Below, one piece after another: positions 8,112 to 15,476 of a stretch of DNA of 34,737 bases. The notes under the pieces were generated by a model. It ran no database searches, was not told the origin of the DNA, and saw only the letters and a program-made list of their open reading frames with translations. This DNA is from Chthoniobacterales bacterium (GTDB taxonomy: Bacteria; Verrucomicrobiota; Verrucomicrobiia; Chthoniobacterales; JAATET01), in NCBI GenBank assembly GCA_015655545.1, contig JAATET010000037.1:1-34737 (forward strand), read 5' to 3'. How positions within the stretch are numbered: the first letter of the stretch is position 1; the number at the start of each line of letters is the position of its first letter. The position numbers were made by a program, and so were the translations under genes.

Positions 8112-9031
8112 CGCTTCTCCTCGGCGCCCTCACCATTGGCCTGATCCTCTCGCTGCTCGCGATGGGCGTGATGGTGTCGTTTCGTATTTTCTCCGTGCCC
8201 GACATCACGACCGACGGCTCGATCACGCTCGGCGCGGCGGTGGCCGCCACCTTGATCGTGATGGGGGTGCCGCCGTCGCTCGCCACGCTCGCGGCGCTGG
8301 TTGCCGGATTGCTCGCCGGAGCGACGACCGGCGTCATTCACACGAAATTCAAAATCGACGCGCTGCTCTCCGGCATCCTCGTGATGACCGCGCTCTATTC
8401 CGTGAACCTCCGCGTCATGGGCAAGAGCAACGTCCCGCTCATGAGTAACGCGACGCTCGCCAGCGAGGCTGGCGCGTTGGGCGAAAAAATTCTCGGCGCC
8501 ACTCGCGTGCATGTGTTCGGCTGGCCGGTTTCCGCGGCGGATCTCAGCGTGCTCTTCGGCGCGTTGATTTGCGCGATCATCGGCGCGCTGGTGGTTTATT
8601 TTTTCTTCCGCACGCAAATCGGCACCGCCATGCGCGCGACCGGCGACAACGCGCAAATGGTCCGCGCGCTCGGGGCGAACGTTGAAGTCTACCGCGTCTT
8701 CGGCCTTGCGATGGCGAACGGTCTCATCGCCCTCTCGGGCGCGCTGCTGGCGCAGTTCCAGGGTTTCGCCGACGCGCAAATGGGCATCGGCATGGTCGTG
8801 ACCGGCCTTGCCAGCGTGATCATCGGCGAGTCGCTCACCGGGGGAAATCGCAGCCTTGGCCTCACCTTGATCGGCGCGATTTTCGGGTCAGTGCTTTTCC
8901 GCCTGCTTGTGGCGATCGCCTTGCGATGGGGGCTCAATCCAAACGACCTCAAGCTCATCACCGCCATCTTCGTGCTGGCCGCCTTGGTCCTGCCCGGCCT
9001 GCTCGGCAAACTCCGGAGGAAAACGGCATGA
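8108..9031 (+). CDS. ABC transporter permease (branched-chain-type fold)
   Basis: A 307-residue integral membrane protein with about eight hydrophobic segments, in the family of permeases that pair with ABC_sub_bind receptors (distant LivH/YufPQ type). It shows SVPDITTDGSITLGAAVAA near the N-terminus, AMRATGDNAQMVRALGANVE, which is the cytoplasmic EAA-like loop contacting the ATPase, and GLASVIIGESLTGGNRSLG later. The start ATG 8108 overlaps the preceding stop by four bases. The gene ends at 9031 and the inverted-repeat arm begins two bases later, separating it from its ATPase at 9506. It should form the transmembrane channel of the importer. Confidence 0.9.
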   Translation: MTLLLGALTIGLILSLLAMGVMVSFRIFSVPDITTDGSITLGAAVAATLIVMGVPPSLATLAALVAGLLAGATTGVIHTKFKIDALLSGILVMTALYSVNLRVMGKSNVPLMSNATLASEAGALGEKILGATRVHVFGWPVSAADLSVLFGALICAIIGALVVYFFFRTQIGTAMRATGDNAQMVRALGANVEVYRVFGLAMANGLIALSGALLAQFQGFADAQMGIGMVVTGLASVIIGESLTGGNRSLGLTLIGAIFGSVLFRLLVAIALRWGLNPNDLKLITAIFVLAALVLPGLLGKLRRKTA

Positions 9032-9032
9032 T

Positions 9033-9062
9033 TTTTACAGGAGATAACGGAGGAAAGGGAGG
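9033..9062 (+). repeat. Left terminal inverted repeat
   Basis: The arm begins TTTTACAGGAG and continues ATAACGGAGGAAAGGGAGG. Its inner end contains GGAGGG about 5 bases before the ATG at 9069, so the repeat itself supplies the Shine-Dalgarno sequence of the cargo gene. Confidence 0.75.
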
Positions 9063-9068
9063 GACGGT

Positions 9069-9470
9069 ATGCACCCGCTTTTCTTGAAGGCGAATTCCAT
9101 GACGGAAGACATCATTGGCGCCACGATCGAGGTTCATCGCTTGAAGGGGCCGGGCTTGATCGAGTCGATTTACGAAAAATTCCTCCGCCGCGAACTCGAA
9201 CTTCGCAACCGCGCCGTCCTCAGCCAGCGAGCGGTGAAGATCGAATACAAAGGTTTCGAGTTTGAAGAGGCACTGAGATTCGATCTCCTGGTTGAGGGAT
9301 GCGTATTGCTGGAGTTGAAGTCTGTCGAGGTTGTGCTGCCCATCCACAAAGCTCAACTTTTTAGCTACATGAAGCTGCTCGACGTGCCGATCGGATTGTT
9401 GATCAATTTCCGATCAACGAAACTCGTCGAAGGCGTTCACCGCATGATTCTACCGGGAGCGAATGAATGA
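9069..9470 (+). CDS. GxxExxY family protein
   Basis: A 133-residue member of the GxxExxY family (PDDEXK_3-type, PF13366 style), whose signature is seen as GPGLIESIYEKFL: Gly, then Glu three residues on, then Tyr. Further landmarks are VKIEYKGFEF, FDLLVEGCVLLELKSVE (Asp...Glu-x-Lys, resembling a PD-(D/E)xK nuclease core), and HKAQLFSYMKLLDVPIGLLINF. Family function is not established; the nuclease-like core makes a DNA-processing role conceivable. ATG 9069 has a strong Shine-Dalgarno provided by the left repeat arm; ATG 9099 is an alternative that also starts near the conserved domain. The stop overlaps an ATG (9467-9470) in frame with the downstream ATPase. It has no obvious link to transport and is best read as cargo. 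Confidence 0.88.
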   Translation: MHPLFLKANSMTEDIIGATIEVHRLKGPGLIESIYEKFLRRELELRNRAVLSQRAVKIEYKGFEFEEALRFDLLVEGCVLLELKSVEVVLPIHKAQLFSYMKLLDVPIGLLINFRSTKLVEGVHRMILPGANE

Positions 9471-9473
9471 CCC

Positions 9474-9503
9474 CCTCTGTTTCCTCCGTTGCCTCCTGTA
9501 AAA
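9474..9503 (-). repeat. Right terminal inverted repeat
   Basis: Read on the minus strand it is TTTTACAGGAGGCAACGGAG followed by GAAACAGAGG. It ends two bases before the native ATG (9506) of the ABC ATPase. On the plus strand it stays open in the ATPase frame, encoding a short PSVSSVASCKT-like extension if translation starts at 9467. Confidence 0.75.
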
Positions 9504-9505
9504 CA

Positions 9506-10318
9506 ATGCTTTCCCTCACTGGTCTCCGCCGCACGTTCAACGCCGGAACGGTCAACGAAGTCCGCGCCCTGCAAGGTATCGACCTCGAGGTCGAGGAAGG
9601 CTCCTTCGTCCAGCTTCTCGGCATGAACGGCTCCGGAAAGTCCACGCTGCTCAATGCCGTCGCGGGTTCCTTCTATCTGGATTCCGGCACGATCAAACTC
9701 GACGGCGTGAATCTTACCCGCTGGACGGAGCATCGCCGCGCCGCCCTCGTCGGTCGCGTATTCCAAAATCCCTTCAGCGGCACCGCGCCGAATCTCTCCA
9801 TCGCCGAAAACTTCGCGCTCGCGTCCCGCCGTGGGCTTGGCCGGGGCCTCGGCTGGGCGCTCAATCGCAAGCTCATGGACGATCTCCGCGCCCGGGTCGC
9901 CTCGCTGCGCATGGGCCTCGAAGACCGCCTCGACAACGCCATCGGCTCGCTCTCCGGCGGCCAGCGGCAGGCGCTCACGCTGCTCATGGCGACATGGCTG
10001 CGGCCCAAATTGCTCCTGCTCGACGAGCACACGGCCGCGCTCGATCCGAAAAGCGCGGACCAGGTGATCCAGCTCACCGAGGAGATCATTCGCCGCGAAA
10101 AGCTGACGACGCTCATGGTCACGCACTCGATGCAGCAGGCCGTGAATCTCGGCGGCCGCATCGTGATGCTGCACAAGGGCGAGGTCGCCCACGACCTGCG
10201 CGGCGCGGAGAAACGCCGCCTGCGTCCCGAGGACCTCGTAGACCGCTTCCACGAAATCCGCGCCCGCGAATTGCTCGACGAGCGCGCCGCCGAGCTGCTG
10301 CGCGCGAGCTACGTCTAA
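9506..10318 (+). CDS. ABC transporter ATP-binding protein
   Basis: A 270-residue ABC ATPase energising the importer. It shows Walker A GMNGSGKST, a Q-loop in GRVFQNPFSG, the signature LSGGQRQAL, Walker B LLLLDEH followed by the D-loop TAALDPKSA, and the switch His in MVTHSMQQA. MLSLTGLRRTFN at ATG 9506 is the normal family N-terminus, so I chose that start. A second in-frame ATG at 9467 overlaps the GxxExxY stop and would add 13 residues encoded by the repeat arm; this may be used through translational coupling. The conserved Glu after Walker B Asp is present (DEH). The gene lies downstream of the permease but is separated from it by the inserted element. Confidence 0.93.
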   Translation: MLSLTGLRRTFNAGTVNEVRALQGIDLEVEEGSFVQLLGMNGSGKSTLLNAVAGSFYLDSGTIKLDGVNLTRWTEHRRAALVGRVFQNPFSGTAPNLSIAENFALASRRGLGRGLGWALNRKLMDDLRARVASLRMGLEDRLDNAIGSLSGGQRQALTLLMATWLRPKLLLLDEHTAALDPKSADQVIQLTEEIIRREKLTTLMVTHSMQQAVNLGGRIVMLHKGEVAHDLRGAEKRRLRPEDLVDRFHEIRARELLDERAAELLRASYV

Positions 10319-10358
10319 CCGACCGGGCTCGAACGAGCGTCACAGTTTTAATAAATGC

Positions 10359-10392
10359 CTACGTTTGTAGTTGACTGTATTTACATACGTAG
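10359..10392. promoter_or_regulatory. Paired BlaI/MecI-type operator dyads
   Basis: Two 12-base dyads lie directly upstream of the BlaI-type gene. CTACGTTTGTAG is at 10359-10370 and TTACATACGTAG at 10381-10392. The second, read on the minus strand, matches the first at 10 of 12 positions. Their centres are 22 bases apart, about two helical turns. BlaI/MecI repressors recognise TACA/TGTA half-sites in dyads of this size, so autoregulation is a good inference. TTGACT at 10371-10376 between them resembles a -35 box, but no convincing -10 follows at normal spacing. Confidence 0.65.
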
Positions 10393-10406
10393 TCAATTTG
10401 TGGTTC

Positions 10407-10784
10407 ATGAGCCGACCACCAAAAATATCCGAATCCGAATGGACGGTGATGGAACTCGTCTGGAGCACATCGCCCATCACCGCGGCCGAGATCATCGAGC
10501 GGCTGGGAGCACCGATGAACTGGAAGCACCAGACCGTTCGCACGCTGCTGGCCCGATTGGTGAAAAAAGGCGCGTTGTCCTCCGAGGCGGATGGGAATCG
10601 CTATCTTTATCGTCCGCTTTTCACGCGTGACGAGTGCGTCGGCGTGGAAAGTGAATCCTTCCTCAAGCGAATGTTCGGCGGTGCCACCCAGCCATTGCTC
10701 GTCCATTTTGCGAGCCGCGGTGAGCTGACCAAGGAAGAGCTTAATGAGTTGAAGCGAATTCTTAATCGGAAGGATCCAAAATGA
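10407..10784 (+). CDS. blaI: BlaI/MecI/CopY-family transcriptional repressor
   Basis: A 125-residue winged-helix repressor. Residues about 5-75 hold the DNA-binding fold: ISESEWTVMELVWSTSPITA, AEIIERL, and WKHQTVRTLLARLVKKGALS, the recognition helix and wing typical of BlaI/MecI. The C-terminal part (FLKRMFGG, LVHFASRGELTKEELNELKRIL) is the helical dimerisation region. ATG 10407 was chosen because it gives the usual SRPPKISESEW N-terminus; the in-frame TTG upstream lies within the operator. Its stop overlaps the start of the M56/PBP gene (ATGA at 10781-10784), the standard blaI-blaR1 arrangement. In the characterised systems BlaI is removed after the M56 sensor binds a beta-lactam. Confidence 0.92.
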   Translation: MSRPPKISESEWTVMELVWSTSPITAAEIIERLGAPMNWKHQTVRTLLARLVKKGALSSEADGNRYLYRPLFTRDECVGVESESFLKRMFGGATQPLLVHFASRGELTKEELNELKRILNRKDPK

Positions 10785-13399
10785 ACGCGGTTTTGATTGT
10801 CGAAAATCTCTTCGACTGGCTGCTCGAGCGATCCTGGCAGGGGGCGGTGCTGGCGATCTCGATCGTGCTGGTGCAGCGGGCCCTTGGAGCTGCGCTGCCT
10901 GCGAAATGGCGCTATGGATTTTGGTTCGTGCTGCTCGGCGTGTTGCTCCTGCCATCGCTGCCCGAAAGTCCGCTCAGCATTTACAACGCGTTGCCGAAAG
11001 CGCGCACGACCGCCGTGCCCGTGGGTCCACTCATTGCCCTGCCGATCAAGCAGGACGACGCTCCGCCAGCGACATCCGGCGGGCAGGCTTATGCGGTATC
11101 TTCGGAAAAAGAGAGCGGCGACATCACGGAAAGTCCGAGCGCGTGGCAATGGCTGGCGATGATTTGGGCCGGGACCGCCGGCATGGGCCTGGGCTTTTTG
11201 CTCCTGATAAACATTCGCTTCGCCCGGCGCATCCGCTCGCTCGCCGAAGTGGCTGACACTCGGACGCGGGAAATTTTCTGCGTCTGCAAGAAGGAGTTGG
11301 GCATTCGCAGGAGCGTGCGATTGGTGGAGGCGCCGGCAGTGGCGAGTCCGGCAATCACAGGCTTTTTTCGTCCGACGCTGCTCGTGCCCACGGGGTTTGC
11401 GCACAGTCTGGAGCCTGCGGAGATGCGTTATGTTTTTCTGCACGAACTCGGCCATTTGGTTCGCGGCGATGTGCAGGTGAATGTTCTATTGGCGGTCATC
11501 CAGGCGGTGCACTGGTTCAATCCTTTGTTGTGGTGGGCCTTTCGGCAAATGCGGGCGGATCGCGAACTCGCATGCGATGCCTTGGTGCTGGCCCGAGTCG
11601 ATATTCGGGAAGGCGGCGGCTATGGCGAAACGCTGCTCAAGCTGATGGGTCGCTTTCGGCCGGGCCGTCGAGGTGTCGGCTTGGTGGGAATCCTCGAGAA
11701 TCATCGCGCTTTGAAGGCCCGTATCGAGCGAATCGCCGCTTTTTCCGCGGCGAGTCGAGCCTGGTCGTTCGCCGGGGCCGCGGTCATCCTTGGATTGAGC
11801 GTTTTCTTCCTGACCGCCGCGAAGAATCCGAAATCGGCAGCAGCGAATTTCGAAGCGCCGGCTCTGCCCGAGGATCCCGCTGTCGGACGTATATGCGATC
11901 GGCATGGCGTGCTGCTCGCGGAATATCGCATCGACGATTCGACGGGAAAGCCCCGCAACCGGCCAATCAGATATCCGCTCGGCGCGTTTGCCGCGCAGTT
12001 GCTGGAATCGCTCGATGAATCCGCCCTGCCGAAACCTGGCGAGACGATCAGGCTGACGATTGATGCGCGGATTCAAATGATCGCCGAGCAGGAACTGCGC
12101 AAGGTCGGACGAGGCGCGGCAGTCGTGCTCGATCCCAATAACGGCGATATCCTCGCGATGGCGTCCGTGCCGTCATTCGATCCGAACAAATTCGTTCCCG
12201 CAATCGACGAGAAGGATTGGCAGGAACTTTCCCAGGACAAAACCTCCCCGCTACTGAATCGCGCGCTCACAGCCTACACGCCCGGCTCGGTCTACAAGCC
12301 GGTCACGGCGCTGGCGGGTGCGACCATGGGCCTCGAATCGAAGCGCTACACCTGCAAGGGAGGAGTCGAAATCGGAAATGCCTATTTCAAGTGCTGGTCC
12401 TTCGCAAATGGGGGACACGGCGAACTCTCGCTTGCGGATGCCTTGAAGGTCTCGTGCAACCCCTACTTCTACGAATATGGCATTGCGGCTGGTGACCGGC
12501 TGCAAACGATGGCAGACCGGCTCGGAATGGGAAAGACTTCGGGGATTCCCGTGCGCGGAGAGGCCGCGGGAGTCGTGGACGGCCCCGACCATTTGAAGAA
12601 GGTCAACCCTCGCGATTCCTGGAGAGATATCCTTTCCGCCAATGTCGCGATCGGAATGGGGGCGGTTCAAGCCACGCCCCTGCAACTCGCCGGAATGATG
12701 GAGGCCATCGGCAACGGCGGAACCTTGTATTGGCCGCGTCTGGTCAAGAGCGTCACGCGTTCGGACCCGGGGACGCTCGAGCAGCCGGAGGCGCGGGTGC
12801 GGACAAATCTGCTCTCGGACGGCGTGACGCCGACAGGGCTCGAAAGCGTGCGGACGGGATTGTGGAAAGTGGTGAATGAGGACGGCGGCACAGCGCGGAA
12901 GGCGGCCGTCAGCGGGCTCGATATATCCGGAAAGACGGGCACGGCGCAGGTCTGGCGCATCGACGGAGATCAAAAGATCGCGGATAACAACGTGTGGTTT
13001 GCGGGATTTGCTCCGTTCAAAAATCCACGCTACGCCTTCGCGATTCTGGTGCAGGGCGCGAGTTCCGGTGGCGGCGTTCCCGCCCCGCTGGCGGCTGGAA
13101 TGTTGCGTCGATTCGAAGACCGTTCCGAGCTGTTTGTTCCGAAAATGCTCAAGGCTGCTTCGGGTAATTTTAAGGTGATCGACCGGCCTTCCGCCAAAGG
13201 CGAGGTCGAGAATGTTTCCTCGAACTCACCCACGATGGCATCGATCAATGATCATGTTTTACCGATCGCACAACGAACTCCAGGAAAGTCTGGAATGGTC
13301 GTGAGCCCGTTCTCCGGACAATTGGTGGACGTCAGCGCTTATCCATCCGGCGAAGTCGTGAAGGATCCTTATTCGGGGCGACAGTTCAAAGTGCCGTAA
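10781..13399 (+). CDS. BlaR1-like M56 peptidase fused to a class-B transpeptidase domain
   Basis: An 872-residue membrane protein. Residues 1-350 form a BlaR1/MecR1-type M56 peptidase: transmembrane segments at about 20-62, 122-145 and 326-347, and the zinc motif HELGH at 221-225 followed by ADRELACD, whose Glu is the likely third ligand. From about 370 the chain becomes a penicillin-binding protein: GRICDRHGVLLAEY (start of a pedestal), GAAVVLDPNNGDILAMASVP, then the catalytic SVYK (Ser503, Lys506), SCN (Ser558-Asn560) and KTG (718-720). These are PBP2/FtsI-like sequences, unlike the class-D-like sensor of classical BlaR1 (about 600 residues). All active-site residues are present, so it could acylate with beta-lactams and perhaps still crosslink peptidoglycan. 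The last 40 residues form a tail with SPFSGQ and DPYSGRQFKVP. It is translationally coupled to the BlaI-type repressor. Confidence 0.88.
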   Translation: MNAVLIVENLFDWLLERSWQGAVLAISIVLVQRALGAALPAKWRYGFWFVLLGVLLLPSLPESPLSIYNALPKARTTAVPVGPLIALPIKQDDAPPATSGGQAYAVSSEKESGDITESPSAWQWLAMIWAGTAGMGLGFLLLINIRFARRIRSLAEVADTRTREIFCVCKKELGIRRSVRLVEAPAVASPAITGFFRPTLLVPTGFAHSLEPAEMRYVFLHELGHLVRGDVQVNVLLAVIQAVHWFNPLLWWAFRQMRADRELACDALVLARVDIREGGGYGETLLKLMGRFRPGRRGVGLVGILENHRALKARIERIAAFSAASRAWSFAGAAVILGLSVFFLTAAKNPKSAAANFEAPALPEDPAVGRICDRHGVLLAEYRIDDSTGKPRNRPIRYPLGAFAAQLLESLDESALPKPGETIRLTIDARIQMIAEQELRKVGRGAAVVLDPNNGDILAMASVPSFDPNKFVPAIDEKDWQELSQDKTSPLLNRALTAYTPGSVYKPVTALAGATMGLESKRYTCKGGVEIGNAYFKCWSFANGGHGELSLADALKVSCNPYFYEYGIAAGDRLQTMADRLGMGKTSGIPVRGEAAGVVDGPDHLKKVNPRDSWRDILSANVAIGMGAVQATPLQLAGMMEAIGNGGTLYWPRLVKSVTRSDPGTLEQPEARVRTNLLSDGVTPTGLESVRTGLWKVVNEDGGTARKAAVSGLDISGKTGTAQVWRIDGDQKIADNNVWFAGFAPFKNPRYAFAILVQGASSGGGVPAPLAAGMLRRFEDRSELFVPKMLKAASGNFKVIDRPSAKGEVENVSSNSPTMASINDHVLPIAQRTPGKSGMVVSPFSGQLVDVSAYPSGEVVKDPYSGRQFKVP

Positions 13400-13421
13400 A
13401 CGCTTCGAATGATTGTTGACA

Positions 13422-13901
13422 TTACGCCAGCGCTGTCAGCGCGTCCTCGATCTTCTCGAAGCTCGGCAGATCCTTCGGCGTCGGGGTCTGCTCGCTGTAG
13501 ACAATTTTTCCGGCCTTATCGATGACGAACGCCGCGCGGGCCGACGTGTCGCCGATCCCGGCGAGGTTTGGGAACAGCACGTCGTAGGCCTTCGTCACTT
13601 CCTTGTTGAGGTCGCTCGCGAGCGGGATCGCGATGCCCTCCTTCTTCGCCCACGCGTCCTGCGCGAACGGTGTGTCCACGCTGATGCCGATGACCTTCGC
13701 GCCGAGGTCGGCGTATTTCTGAAGACCGCCGGAAATGTCGCACATCTCCGCGGTGCAGACGCTCGTGAAGGCGGCCGGAAAAAATAGCAGCACCGTATTC
13801 GTGGCGCCGAAGTTCGCGCTCAGCGTCAGGTCGGCGAGGCCTTCCGGGCCCATGGTTTTGAGGGTGAAGTCGGGAGCCTGCGTGCCGGATGGAAGTGCCA
13901 T
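13422..13901 (-). CDS. Peroxiredoxin (AhpE/BCP-like)
   Basis: A 159-residue thiol peroxidase reducing hydrogen peroxide and organic peroxides. The thioredoxin-like fold starts SGTQAPDFTLKTMG. The active site is FFPAAFTSVCTAEMCD, with the Pro-x-x-x-Thr-x-x-Cys motif giving peroxidatic Cys49. Cys54, five residues on, sits where BCP/PrxQ-type enzymes carry a resolving cysteine. IGISVDTPFAQDAWAKK and PLASDLNKEVTKAYDV follow, as usual. ATG 13899-13901 gives the conserved N-terminus; upstream in-frame codons overlap the divergent pxpB leader. It converges on the M56/PBP gene with 22 bases between stops and is divergent from the pxp operon. Confidence 0.93.
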   Translation of the reverse strand: MALPSGTQAPDFTLKTMGPEGLADLTLSANFGATNTVLLFFPAAFTSVCTAEMCDISGGLQKYADLGAKVIGISVDTPFAQDAWAKKEGIAIPLASDLNKEVTKAYDVLFPNLAGIGDTSARAAFVIDKAGKIVYSEQTPTPKDLPSFEKIEDALTALA

Positions 13902-13977
13902 GATCTTGGATTGGGTTTGAGGCGACTTAATGAGGGAATGATTGGTGTCGCAAGGCGAATCTGGTTTGCTTGCCGCC

Positions 13978-14625
13978 ATGAGATGGACGCCCTGCGGACC
14001 CCACGCCGCGCTCATCGAGCTTGCGGAGACGGATGACGCCGCCACGCGCGCGCGCAGCCGTGCCATTCTGCGGTTTCTCGAGCGGGAACGCGTCCGGGCG
14101 ATTGTCGATTTTTCCGCGGCCTTCGACAAGGTGCTGCTCGAATTCCGGACAGGCGAAGATGTCGCCGCGCTGGCCTCGCAGTGGATGCGAAAATTTTCCG
14201 CACTCAAGCCGGTGGACGCCGCCGCCTCGGCGCTGCACGAAATCCCCGTCGTTTACGACGGCGAAGATATTGCGGAGCTCGCCGAGCGGCACGGCCTCGG
14301 TGTCGGGGAGGTGATTTCCCGGCACAGCGCGCCCATTTACGAAGTCGTGCTGCTCGGCTTCTCTCCCGGGTTTCCCTATCTCGCCGGCCTGGATCCGAAA
14401 TTGTGCACGCCCCGCCGCGCCAGCCCGCGTCCGCGAGTGCCTGCGGGCTCGGTGGCCATCGGAGGCAGCCACACCGGCATCTACAGCATCGAGAGCCCGG
14501 GCGGCTGGCATCTGCTCGGCACGACGCCGGTGCGGATTTTCGATCCCGCCCGGCGGGAGCCGGATGACGAGGCCATGTTCCTGCTTCGCGCGGGAGATCG
14601 CGTGAAATTCGTGCCTGCGGAGTGA
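13978..14625 (+). CDS. pxpB: 5-oxoprolinase subunit B
   Basis: PxpB is part of the bacterial PxpABC enzyme, which uses ATP to hydrolyse 5-oxoproline (pyroglutamate) to glutamate. The 215-residue protein is of the KipI/allophanate hydrolase subunit 1 family. It shows EIPVVYDGEDIAELAE, the segment HSAPIYEVVLLGFSPGFPYL, PRRASPRPRVPAGSVAIGG and TGIYSIESPGGWHLLGTTPV, all family landmarks. ATG 13978 was preferred over an in-frame TTG at 13942, since MRWTPCGPHAALIEL resembles the normal N-terminus. It leads a three-gene operon with spacing of 2 bases to pxpC. Confidence 0.92.
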   Translation: MRWTPCGPHAALIELAETDDAATRARSRAILRFLERERVRAIVDFSAAFDKVLLEFRTGEDVAALASQWMRKFSALKPVDAAASALHEIPVVYDGEDIAELAERHGLGVGEVISRHSAPIYEVVLLGFSPGFPYLAGLDPKLCTPRRASPRPRVPAGSVAIGGSHTGIYSIESPGGWHLLGTTPVRIFDPARREPDDEAMFLLRAGDRVKFVPAE

Positions 14626-14627
14626 AC

Positions 14628-15476
14628 ATGGAGGTGCTGGAAATCGTAAAAACAGGGCTGGGCGCGAGCGTGCAGGACCTTGGGCGCATCGGCTGGAAGC
14701 GCTTCGGGGTGCCGCCGAGCGGTGTGATGGATCCCCATGCCGCGGCGTGGGCCAATCGGCTGGTGGGCAACTCCGACGGCGCGCCGTTGCTGGAGCTTCT
14801 CCTGCAGGGGGCGAAGTTTCGAGTGCTCACGGAGCGGCGATTTGCGGTCGCCGGGGCGGAAGCGGGAGCCCGCATTTCCGCATGGCATGCCCGTTCGATC
14901 GCGCGGGGGGAGGTCCTGGAATTTCCAAGAAACCAAAAGGGATTGTGGACGTATGTGGCGGTGCATGGGGGATTCGAGGCCGGGGAAGTGCTCGGCAGCA
15001 GCAGCGCTTATCCGCGCGGAGGAATCGGCCGCATGCTGCAGCCTGGGGACCGGCTGAGCGCGGGCAGCGCCTCGGATGTGTTGCATGTCGGCGAGAGCTG
15101 GACGGCGTGGAGCGAGCAGCGCGATTATGATGCGCCGCCTTTGTCGAGGGTTTGGCGCGGGCCGCAATGGGAGCTGTTCGATCCGGCCGAGCAGCGTTGC
15201 TTTCTTGACGCGGAATGGGAGGTATCGTCCCGCAGCGACCGCGTCGGCTACCGGCTCGAGGGCGCTCGCCTGAATGCGCCTGCCGGCGAAATGCGCAGCG
15301 AGCCGGTGGTCGTCGGCTCGATCCAGGTCCCGCCGAATGGCCAGCCGATCGTGACCATGCGCGACGGCCCGACCGTGGGCGGCTATCCGAAGATCGGAAT
15401 CGTCGATCCCGAGTCGCTTTCCTGGCTGGCGCAATGCCGCCCGGGCGTGCGATTCCGATGGGCGCCCGCCGAATGA
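14628..15476 (+). CDS. pxpC: 5-oxoprolinase subunit C (biotin-dependent-carboxyltransferase-like)
   Basis: The 282-residue partner of PxpB, of the KipA/allophanate hydrolase subunit 2 family. Landmarks are GLGASVQDLGRIGWKRFGVP, SGVMDPHAAAWANRLVGN, YVAVHGGFE, GSSSAYPRGGIGR, SDRVGYRLEG and PPNGQPIVTMRDGPTVGGYP, which ends in the typical KIG. ATG 14628 was chosen because GGAG lies 5 bases upstream; a GTG at 14622 overlapping the pxpB stop is the alternative. The stop overlaps the pxpA start (ATGA, 15473-15476). Together with PxpB it is thought to form the ATP-binding/phosphorylating part of the complex. Confidence 0.93.
   Translation: MEVLEIVKTGLGASVQDLGRIGWKRFGVPPSGVMDPHAAAWANRLVGNSDGAPLLELLLQGAKFRVLTERRFAVAGAEAGARISAWHARSIARGEVLEFPRNQKGLWTYVAVHGGFEAGEVLGSSSAYPRGGIGRMLQPGDRLSAGSASDVLHVGESWTAWSEQRDYDAPPLSRVWRGPQWELFDPAEQRCFLDAEWEVSSRSDRVGYRLEGARLNAPAGEMRSEPVVVGSIQVPPNGQPIVTMRDGPTVGGYPKIGIVDPESLSWLAQCRPGVRFRWAPAE

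Larger units (their letters stand above)
9033..9503 (+). mobile_element. Inverted-repeat element carrying a GxxExxY gene
   Basis: About 30-bp inverted repeats bracket a single gene: left arm 9033-9062 starts TTTTACAGGAGATAACGGAG, and the right arm 9474-9503 read on the minus strand starts TTTTACAGGAGGCAACGGAG. About 26 of 30 positions match. The unit interrupts an otherwise tightly overlapping ABC operon precisely between permease and ATPase. No transposase is encoded, so movement, if any, would be in trans or the unit is immobile now. A relic of the same repeat occurs at 3515-3572. Possible target duplication is at most about 3 bases (ATG on both sides) and is not convincing. Confidence 0.7.

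Noticed and set aside
10327-10352. Intrinsic terminator after the ABC operon (GCTC-GAAC-GAGC then a T run)
   Set aside because: The stem is only four to five base pairs and the T-rich stretch starts several bases later; too weak to call.
10371-10399. Consensus promoter with -35 TTGACT between the BlaI operators
   Set aside because: The hexamer at normal spacing is CAATTT, a poor -10; a promoter surely exists but cannot be placed.
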